64,000 nucleotides of DNA from Paulinella micropora (Eukaryota > Cercozoa > Imbricatea > Euglyphida > Paulinellidae), in contig WBZZ01000631.1 of the NCBI GenBank assembly GCA_019918135.1, forward strand, positions 16,001 to 80,000. The letters are read 5' to 3'. Below the pieces are notes generated by a model. That model was given only the letters and a program-made list of their open reading frames with translations, had not been told where the DNA came from and did not search any database. Each line of letters opens with the position of its first letter. Position 1 is the stretch's first letter. This document shows positions 50,201 through 58,921 of this stretch, in pieces. Both the position numbers and the translations under genes were made by a program.

Positions 50201-52205
50201 GGCCCCGTAACAGCGCTCGGGCCAGCCCGCCTCCTCCAGCAGTCTCTGCAAGTCACTGAAATGCGAGGAGGTCAGGTGGGGCAACAGCTGTGCCTCGAGC
50301 GCAGCTCGTTCACGGGCATTGAGCTCCCCCGACTGCTCTCCGTGTGGCAAGGGAACGTCTTCTGTGCCATCATTCTCAAATACACTGTCGTCGTCTTCCT
50401 CGCGCGGCATGACAGAGAGAGAAGAGAAGTTGCTAGCAGCACCGCACTCCGTCTCGGCAGCCTCATCGATCGTCGGTTCGCTATCGGAGGTGTCGCTCAT
50501 CCTGTCACCAACGTCACCAACGTCACCAACGTCACCGACGTCAGTTGAACTGCTGGAACTGGAGCTGCTGGAACTGGAGCTGGACCGAGAGGAGCTACCC
50601 CGTGTTAGCAGCTGGTCGCGTTGCTCTGCCCAAGGCACAAACAGGTTACCGAGCATGACGGATTGCTGGGCCCAATTGTGGGCGGCACGGCAACGTGTGC
50701 CGTGGCATCGGTAGAAAACGTTGCCGCCCGCCCCGAGAATGAGATACGCGTTGTTACTATTGTGATACATAGCTTTTTTCTGTTCGCCCACAACAGTAAC
50801 AACGCTATCACTCCCGTTGGTCTCTGCAGTGGCTGTCTGGCGCGCCGCGTGGCGTCTGCGTTGCACCTCGTTGAACAGGCACAAACGTCCTTTCCCACCC
50901 CGAGCCGTCCGAAGTACAAAGAATTGCTTGCCCGTTTTTTGGTCCTGCCCGACCGACAGCCGGGAACTGTCGTCGCCCCACCCGTGCAGCATCAGCGCCA
51001 GCTTTTTGAGGATCGGCTGTTGATGCTCGTGGATGATGGCAGGGGGGACAGCACGCGCGGTGCCTGCTCCAGCTCTCTTGACAGCCGCGCGCCGCGCGGC
51101 CGGGGTAGGGCACTGCCGGGCACATAGACGGTGGCTGGCCCGCGTCGAGAGTGATTAGGGCAGTGCACCAACCAATCTTCGTAGCTAGGCAACTGGTGTG
51201 GCTGTGCGCCTGCGCGCAGTAGGTCAGGCAATTTTTGTGACCCTGGGAGTCGCCAACAGCGGTTCTTGCTGTACACACCCACGTCGATTATGCTCCCTGT
51301 ATTTTTGCTGTGTTTATAGAGAGGCAGGCTGGCGTCAATGCGAAGCTCGAGCACGAGGTCACTCAGCTCGCTGGCGGAGGCTGTAGGGCTGAATGTCTCG
51401 ACCGGCAGTGTGCTGGTAGTAGTGGTCGGCGACGAAGACGTGGTGGTGACGGTCGAGACATTCAGTCTACAGCCTCCGCCAGCGGGCTGAATGACTCGAC
51501 CGCGTCGGCCCGCTGGCGGATGGAGGAGGTCCTGCGCGCGCGTGGAGGCGGTGGTGCCACACAGGCCTGGGGGCAGACTCTCTGTAGGCGTCGGGCGTGA
51601 GCCATAGCCGCTCGGCAGGGTGCAGGTCTGTTGCATGAGCCAGTGTTTGACGAAACTGCCCGCGTCGTGGACCGATTCAAAAACCACGTTGGGAAAAGCG
51701 ACGTGGAACGAGTTTTTGTACCAGCCGCCACTGCAGGGCCGGCCCAGGTCGTTGGCGTGCATTTCGTCGGCGCCGGCGCACGTGCCGACCCTGGCGAGGG
51801 CCGCGCGCACGGCGCCCTGCAGCGCGCGCAGACGCCGCGCGGCGCTAGGGTCTGCTGGCCTTGCGAGTACCACTCCAGGTCAAAGAAGAGGGCACACTGC
51901 CCCTGTATGATGACGAAGAAGCTGCGCTCCATTGCGTTGACGCGGCTGTAGATGTCTTCGTAAAAGGTCCGGGCATCTGCACAAGAGCCAAACAAATGTC
52001 GCTCGCCCCACCCGGGCCGGCCTTGCGCGTCCGGGGCGGGAATGTTGAGCTTGTAAAAGAACCGGTGGCCCTGGGCCTCGCCCTCGGCGAAACAAGCCTC
52101 TGACGGGTAGGAATTGGCGCCGCCCGACTCGAACAGAGAGACTGGGCTGGGCAGCCCCCGCGCCAGCACGACTCGGCGGGGCGCCCTCCGTGCCTGGGCC
52201 GCCAT
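47240..52205 (-). CDS. PrimPol-type primase fused to UL9-type helicase, frame-broken
   Basis: One gene of about 1,650 residues from the ATG at 52,205, read in several frames. In order: AEP motif I FFDLEW (near 51,880), motif II SFH (near 51,707), motif III with VYSKNRCWRLPGSQK (51,245-51,290), a UL52/PrimPol zinc finger (CLFNE, HNSNNAY, CHGTRC; 50,870-50,690), an acidic Ser-rich linker, a zinc ribbon (CPDC...C-x2-C; 50,000-49,930), SF2 motif I MGTGKTE (49,595-49,614), motif II VVLDESES (49,268-49,293) and motif VI QMAGRVR (48,640-48,660). Frame changes fall near 51,850, 51,050, 50,035, 49,930 and 48,860. The middle of the longest single frame is nonsense. Primer synthesis and origin unwinding in one chain is inferred. 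Its C-terminal tail is duplicated at 1.4 kb. Confidence 0.8.
51371..51482. repeat. Near-perfect 33-bp inverted repeat inside the primase gene
   Basis: The arm at 51,371-51,404 (from CTGGCGGAGGCTGTAG) is reverse-complemented at 51,450-51,482 with one small difference. The loop encodes Ser/Thr-rich sequence. A further short inverted pair (CCAGCGGGC and GCCCGCTGG) follows at 51,480-51,520. It lies between AEP motifs II and III and inserts about 60 low-complexity residues there. Confidence 0.85.
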
Positions 52206-52596
52206 TTTTGTGTATGGGAGAGGAGTTTGCGCAAAAAAAGCTCTTTTAATAAAAGAACGGAGGCCAACAAAAAAAAGCAAACTCTGCCCCTTTCTCTCCC
52301 TCTCTCTCTTCTTTTTCTTCCCCTCCTTCCTCGCCTCTTTCCCTCTCCTCCCTTCTCTCTCCCGCCTTTTTCTCGTGTGTTTCGCCAAGGCGAAAAGAGG
52401 CGGTTTTGGTGTGGGCCCAGAACCACAAAATTTGGGGGGGGGGCCACGCCTACAAAAGGTTTGGGAGGATCTCAATTATGTAGTCTTTCTTTTGTGTGAG
52501 AGGGAAACTTGGCTGCCATTGCTCGGAAGTAAACGTCTCCTTTAATAAAAAAAATACACGTTCGATGTGGTGGCACCGGCAGCGGGGGGATTTCTT
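52206..52596. other. Pyrimidine-rich intergenic region
   Basis: A T/C-rich tract with (CT)n (52,285-52,370) and a G run near 52,434-52,443. TTTAATAAAA near 52,243 and TTTAATAAAAAAAA near 52,540 could serve as AT-rich promoter or polyadenylation elements. No gene is seen. Confidence 0.4.
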
Positions 52597-53304
52597 TTAC
52601 AGAGCATTTGTAGGGTCTGGTTGCGATGCATGCCGTGCACAGACGGTCGGCCACTGACGGTCTCTGGAAATTGTCGCGACGGTCGCGATGTTTTGTTTTC
52701 GGTAGCAGTCCTCACAGGCCGGGCGATCCGCTGTCTCATGTCCAGCTCGCCACTCCTTAAACACTAGCCTTTGACCGTCTATAACTTTGAAAGCTGCGCC
52801 GTATTGTTGAAGCAGATTGACTCCCGGCCTCTTCTCCACAAACGGCTCGGCGTTGGCCAGGCGCTGCAGCCACAACTGGACAGCAGACGACACCGGTGCG
52901 AACTGTCGTGGGCGCTTCTGGCTGCTCTGGTCGTCTTCGTCCAGCCGGTGTTGTTGTTTATGCGGGCGCACACTCTCTTTCAGTTCTCGGCACCGCTTGC
53001 GCTTGCGCAGGCGTTTGCGTGCGACCCTTTGCATGCATTCTAGGCACAGCCTGGCGTGGCCGCCGTTGTCGAGTTCAGCCTTGGCGGGCCTGGCGCGGTC
53101 CCAGCGCAAAAAACAGAGTTCGCAGGCCGGTTCCCATTCGCTTGCAGCCAACGCGAGCAAACTAAGCCGTCCTACCGGAGACAGACGCAGCTGCACGCCA
53201 TCAATGCAAGTGGCTATGTGCTGAAACCGGCTCTTAAAGAGCCGGGCCGCGCTGGAGTCTTTCTTGGCATCTTGAGTGAGAATATTCGGGGATGACTCTG
53301 ACAT
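52597..53304 (-). CDS. Cys-rich protein with two zinc-finger-like clusters
   Basis: Encodes 235 residues from the ATG at 53,304. The first Cys cluster, CELC followed 24 residues later by CLEC, has the spacing of a zinc finger. A strongly basic helix follows (Arg/Lys, about 95-115), then an acidic-Ser linker. The second cluster is CEDC followed by C-x2-H near the C-terminus. DNA or RNA binding is inferred. The frame is intact. The family is not recognised. Confidence 0.65.
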   Translation of the reverse strand: MSESSPNILTQDAKKDSSAARLFKSRFQHIATCIDGVQLRLSPVGRLSLLALAASEWEPACELCFLRWDRARPAKAELDNGGHARLCLECMQRVARKRLRKRKRCRELKESVRPHKQQHRLDEDDQSSQKRPRQFAPVSSAVQLWLQRLANAEPFVEKRPGVNLLQQYGAAFKVIDGQRLVFKEWRAGHETADRPACEDCYRKQNIATVATISRDRQWPTVCARHASQPDPTNAL

Positions 53305-54030
53305 TCACCAGGAGCGCTGGTAAGGTCCCTAATCTTTCTTCACTCTCTCCCTCCCTCCTTTTTTTCCGCTTCCCCTCTCGTCTTTCCCCTCCCACAATCT
53401 TCTCCAGCCGACATTGCGCGGCCCCCCCCACACGCAACCACATTCTTCCCTCCCCCCCCCTCGGCGGCGCCCCCCCCTCCGAACCACACGCCTGCCACAC
53501 CGTCTATCTTTTAGTTTTTTGTTTTCATTCGCGGCCTGGCATTTGGTGTCATACAGTGGCCCCCCCCCAGCTCCTGCGTTCTTGCCTACAACCAAACGCA
53601 AACCTTTTTTTTGCCAACCACGATCCTGCCTCGACTGTCAACACCAACGGCAGTGGAGGGGGGGGGTGTGGAGTGCGATGGGGCGTCAATGGCGGGGGAG
53701 GGGGCCGGCCCTTTGGTAACGGCCTCTCTCACGTGATGCCTCTACCGGTAGTGTGATAGCGGTTCCATATTTCCTGTTTAAAGGTAGCCAACAGGCCTCG
53801 GCCGGCCCCCACCCCCCTCTTTGCCTTTTTTGCCAACGGCCCCCCCGCACCCCCAAAAAAAAGGCAATCTGTCAACATTTGCCAAAAAAAACGGCTTCGC
53901 GCGAGATTGCCAAAAATCTTGGCCTTTATCTTGGGGTGTTGCAAAAGGGGGGCGGGCACCGGCGGAGGAGGCGGGGGTCGACCGTCTGCTATTGTCTGTT
54001 TGTCGCTTGCTCATTTTCTGCCTGGCAGCG
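53305..54030. repeat. Intergenic repeat modules and C runs before the AAA+ gene
   Basis: ACCGTCTATCTTTTAG with TTTTCATTCGCGG and GTGTCATACAGTGGCCCC (53,500-53,570) matches 44.2 kb, and a TTTTTTTTGCCAAC block near 53,610 matches 41.8 and 44.4 kb but lacks the full TTGGCGCC palindrome. C and G runs occur near 53,425, 53,452, 53,563 and 53,659. A pyrimidine tract ending GGCAG sits just before the ATG at 54,031. Confidence 0.7.
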
Positions 54031-57000
54031 ATGGCTGGCGTGGTTAAAGCCAGCGCTCAGGTACAAGCTGAACCTGTCGAGTTAAGTGGGTTCCCTTCAT
54101 GTCATCCATTCTACACCGCGATCCCGCGCAAAAAGAAGCAGGCAGCAGCGAAAAAAAGCAAGCAAAACCAAAGAAAAACACTGTCCATCGACGACGACAA
54201 GGAAGAGGACGACGAGGAGGAGGATGATGACGACCAGCTTGGCGCGGAAACTGTGTTTGACAACCAGAATGATCGCGGCCCGGACCTCATCCGCGATGCC
54301 ACATGTTGTCTCCAGGTTACATTACCGTCTCGTTTTCTGACGCGTCCGACACCTTTGGGCTCGGGCGAGGACAACGGAATCACTTCGGCCTTCAATGCAC
54401 TGGCTGCGCTGTGGTGGGCTATTGCAACCCACCCCAAGCTGCGTGGGGGTCAGGTGGACTTCCTCACAAAATTTTGGCGGTCTCGGCCTTGTTAGACAAA
54501 GACAAGCAAACGATAGGTCACGCGCTGTGGTTGTGGATTAATGCTCCTGATTTTGATCTGTGCCGCTATGTAAACCGGCTGCTTAAACACCGTGGGGCGT
54601 ACGAGACTCCTCCGAATGGCATAGATTCGGACAGTGACGACGAAGCAGGCGACGACACCAACGTCGCGAACCAGGACCCAGAAGAAAAGCACTCCAAGGC
54701 TCGGCCTGCCAAGGCGTTCGAAAAGAAAAAGAAGAAAGTGTCCACCCGCCCCGCGTTTACCAAAGATGCACATATATTGACCTACAGACGGCACTTGGCC
54801 CGGGCGTGCGAGACGCTGGAACGCTACGCCAACGCGGTTTCAGTGCGCGCATTGGGCATGCAAGAGGAGCTGTTGGAGTGTCTGCACGACAGCGCAGGCA
54901 GTAACCGAATTACCGAAGGGTCGCTCCTAGATCCAGCGGTGTTCATGCACCCGCGCTTCTTGCGCAACGGTCTGCCGAAGGGGCTTCCTGAGGAAGTTAC
55001 CAGCGTCGAGAGCTACTTGAAGCCAGGCGTCGGCTATGTTGTCCCGTGGCCTAAACTGTATTGGCGCCTAGCAGGGCAACTGCCCACGCAAGTTTTCGTG
55101 AACATGCGCTTGCCCATGCCGCGCGCAGAGGATTTAGTCGACGAGGCCGAAATGCCCGAACAGGAGCTGCTGGCCGAGTTCTTGCTGAGCTCATCCGTGT
55201 GCGACACAGTAGAAAAGGCCAATGAAGAGGCAAAGCGGCTGGCGCTGCAAATGCGACCAACGTCAACTGGCGGAGGCGCGAACCAGGGGGCCATCAAGAG
55301 GATGATGAGGGACGGGCGCGAAAAAATCAAAGCAGAGGTGGCATTGATGCAGGCCCGCGGCGCGAGCCGCGAGGAGTGCTGCGTCCATTCGTGGACCTCG
55401 CTGCAACAGCTGCGCCGGCGCGTGGAGCCGCTGGTGCTGAATACACTGAATGTTGCGGGCGGCTGTTCTGATGCGCAGGCGGCCGCCTGGAATCATCTGA
55501 AAAAGGGACGCAAGTCGCCGTTTTCAAATACCAAGCTGCCGCCATCATTCTACTACTACCAGCCGCTGCCTGCCAGCAATTTGGGCATTGTCGACTGTCA
55601 GCTGGTGCGGCTCAACAGCCTGCTAGAAGCGGTGTACCGCGGCCCGCTGAACGAAGAGTTTCATGTAGCTCTAGCAGCGGCACAGACGGCAGGCGCAGTC
55701 GGGACGTATTTCCATTTGATGATGTACGGCCCGCCCGGCACGGGCAAATCGCACCTGCACCAGCTACTGGCAGACCATTTCCTGATAAGGGAAAGCGTGC
55801 GTACGCAGCTGGGCATGAGCGCCAAGGCACTTGCCGGGAATTTCGATTTTAGCGGTGCGATCACGATCATGGACGAGCTGAGCAAGGGGTACCGTGGCAA
55901 TCCGCGAGGAGATCAAGATGAAGAAGACCGCACTGAGCTGGTAAAGAGCATGCTGTGGAGCAAGACAGTGGGCTTCAGCTTTCTGCGCACGGACCAGGAC
56001 ACGGGGCAGCGCTTCAACGAGTACACGCAGGCGCAAGTGACGGGGACGCACTTGGTGAATACCAACATCCACCCGTCGCGCATCTCGCAGCCCGTGCGCG
56101 ACCGGTTCCACACGCGCTACGTGCCGGGCCGGGTGCGCGCGGGCTGCGAGGCGTGGCACAGCTTCTCGAACGACGGCGACAACGAGGAGGCCGAGGCACG
56201 GCGCCACGACCTGACGCGCTGGGTGCGCGACAACAACGCGCTGATCGCCATGTACTACTACCTGCAGTCGCTGGGCTTCGTAGGCGGCGTGCGGTTATAT
56301 ATCACGTCGCGCGTGATGGGCGAGTTCTGCGAGCGCGCCTCCGCGCTAGGCGTGCGGCGCCTGGCGTCGCAGCGCTTCATGCACCGGCTGAACGCGATGG
56401 TGCGGCTGCTGGCGCTGCGGCGCGCGATCGAGATCGTGTTCCACTCATCGGTGAGCCCGCTGATCGACGCAAATGCGGGCACGGACCACGGCTTCCCGCT
56501 GGGCCGCGCGCCGGCGCTGTCGCAGTTCGCGCTGCTGGAGCCGTTCCTGAACGACGAGGACCCGAGCGTGCTGATGCAGGCGATCGGGCTATTAGCGCCG
56601 CAGGAGCTGCAGCTGCAGCAGCAGCGGCAGGTGCTGTTGGCGCTGGCGCGCGCGTTCCTGAAAGGCAATGGCGGCGGCGGCAATGGCGGCAATGGCGGCG
56701 ACCTGCATGGGCTGCACCGCGCACAAGAACGGCCGCGCAAGCGGCAGCACGTGCAGGCCGACGGTGACGAGGACGGGGCGGCGGACGATGGCACCGGCGA
56801 CGAGGATGACGGTTTTCTGGCGCGCGCGTGGGAGCCGCCCGAGACGATGCTGGACTACAAGTCGCCGTACCTGGAGTTCAATCAAACTTTAGCGGTGGAC
56901 GCGGACGCCGAGACAGTCAGTCGCTACTACGCGAACTGCGTGCGTTCGCGGAGGCTGTTCCAGGCGCACGAGGGCCGCATCGAGAACGCGCGCAAGGAAA

Positions 57001-57809
57001 GTGCGGTGCGCCGCGGCATGTACGGGGAGGGCGAGCAGCCGGTGTTCCGGTTCGCGAAGGACGCGAAGCACTTCCCCGAGCCGACCGACTACGTGGCGTG
57101 CCGCAAGAAGCTGCTGCAGCTGGTGTGGCAGAACCGCGCCAAGGGTGAGGGCCAGGACCAGCAGGAGTACCGGCACGTGCTGGACCTGCTGCTGGACGAC
57201 AGCGAGCGGCCATCGAGTGGCGCGGTGCTGCGGCAGACGCGCGACTGCTTCGAGATCGCGGAGCAGGCGCTGCTGTACGGGCTGTGGCCCGACCTGCTGC
57301 AGCGCGTGCTGCTGGAGATTTTGCAGGACTGCTACGCGCGGCCCCGGCAGCTGCTGACGGGCCAGGTAGACCACGGCTCGGCGTCGTACAACCTCACGAT
57401 GATGAACCTGCTGCCCACGGTGCTGAACGGCGCAACGGCGCCGCTGCCGACAACTGAGGACGACGCGTGGTTGCCGGCGGTGCAGCAGCCGCTGTGCCAG
57501 GACCCGGTGGCGCTGAGCTACTACCTGCGCGAGCGGGCGCTTTCGGCGAAGGCGCCGGCGGCCGACGGTCAGGGCGCGCGGGACTTCGCGGACTACGTGT
57601 ACCAGCAGCACCACGCGAGCCAGTGGCTGCCACAATCCACTGACGGCCTGCCGGCGGCCGAGAAGTTTTTGACGGCGCCGGACGCGGAGCTGCTGCGCAG
57701 GCTGCGCGCCGCGGATGAGACGTACCGGCGGGACAACCTGGCGGCGCTCGGCCGGCACGCGGCGTTCGCCGAGGTGGCGGCGCGGCTGCAGCCGACCATA
57801 GCAGCGTAG
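54031..57809 (+). CDS. Large P-loop AAA+ ATPase, one frame break
   Basis: About 1,259 residues from the ATG at 54,031. The N-terminus is basic, then strongly acidic (EEDDEEEDDDD). The frame changes near 54,470 at an A/T run and then stays open for over 1,100 codons. A Walker A loop GPPGTGKS lies near 55,729-55,752 and Walker B ITIMDEL near 55,861-55,881, followed by a polar strand (THLVNTN) like sensor 1 and an Arg-rich helix (QPVRDRFHTRYVP) that may hold an arginine finger. About 450 residues after the ATPase are Gln/Gly-rich and then helical. GC is very high in the 3' half. It may be a replication or packaging motor; no family is assigned. It is the last gene before the composition change. 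Confidence 0.75.
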
Positions 57810-58921
57810 CATCATCAGTTATCAATATGAATATTAAAAAGACTCAGTGATATAACTTGGCATTCGATCGCAACATACGAGTGCGAAAGGTCGATCGACG
57901 ATGATACTACACCGTAGACGGGGATCGCTAGTGTATTGAGCGATGGTGTTCCCGGGTATGACCCTTTCCAAGTCCTGTGATGATGTTCTCGAAAATGAAA
58001 TGTTCTCTGAAACTTTCATTAATTTATTTTTTACGATAGATTATATACTGTCGTACCTGAGCACGGTCAATCTCTACTTGTGTCGGTATATCGCAGGGTC
58101 GGGTACATACACCTCGACTTCGGATATAGCTATTAGGACTGGCCCCCTAATACTATATCATAGGATATCCGCCTTATACAAGGGTATGTCATTAAAAAAG
58201 ACAATGTACTTACGATCTCCCTGTGAATAATAATAATAATAATGATAATGATAAGAAGAAGAAGAAGATCAAAGGGGGAATCGTACTACAGTTGCTTGTA
58301 TTTTTTTATTAATTGTACGTTTGTTCTTGACATACTGCCGAAAAAAAAAAAAAAAAAAGAAATTGAGGGGAAGGAGTTCAAAATTTACAAGAAAGGCTAG
58401 AGAATCCGCTTTGACGTGCCGTATGAGGATATATTTATCGTCTTTTAGCGTCTATCCGTGGGTCGATGCGCTGTGTGGCATGACTCCATAGCGCATACTA
58501 TTTGCAGAAAGAAATCAGAAGGTGTATGACGAAAATGCTATTTCCGTCATAAAATCGGGAGGGGGTACTGTAGGCATCACCCCCCGGATAGCCGGTAAAA
58601 AATACCTTTTCCTGGTGACAGGTGCACCAGCTTGTTTTTCAGTATTAGTTGTCCGGATTGGACCTGATGCCATTTTATTCCTGGTCTGTTGCCGTTTTCC
58701 TTTTTGGCTTCACTGAGCTAATACAACGAGACATCATTCTCATTCTTGAGGACTGTGTTTGGTTGTATTACCGACTTTTTTTCGAGCTATCGTTGGGGGC
58801 ATTACAGCGCCTACATTTCCACTCACAAACTCAGGCTTTGCCCCACTTCAATCATGGTTCGGCTCACGGTCCACCACAAATCTGTGATTTTCTTCCCACT
58901 TTTCCGTGAACTGGCTCTTAA
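57810..58921. other. AT-rich flank after the composition change
   Basis: GC drops sharply after the stop at 57,809. The stretch holds AAT and GAA triplet repeats (58,225-58,270), a run of 18 A near 58,340, and no supported gene. Short frames are neither conserved-looking nor domain-bearing. It ends at the left TTAA of the piggyBac element. Confidence 0.6.

Noticed and set aside
47240-52205. Programmed ribosomal frameshifting in the primase-helicase gene
   Set aside because: Five changes in one gene at unrelated short runs, with similar changes in other genes, fit base-call error far better; no slippery heptamer with downstream structure was evident.
56889-57815. Minus-strand 308-codon frame opposite the AAA+ gene
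   Set aside because: Val/Arg/Leu-rich antisense shadow of a very GC-rich coding region.
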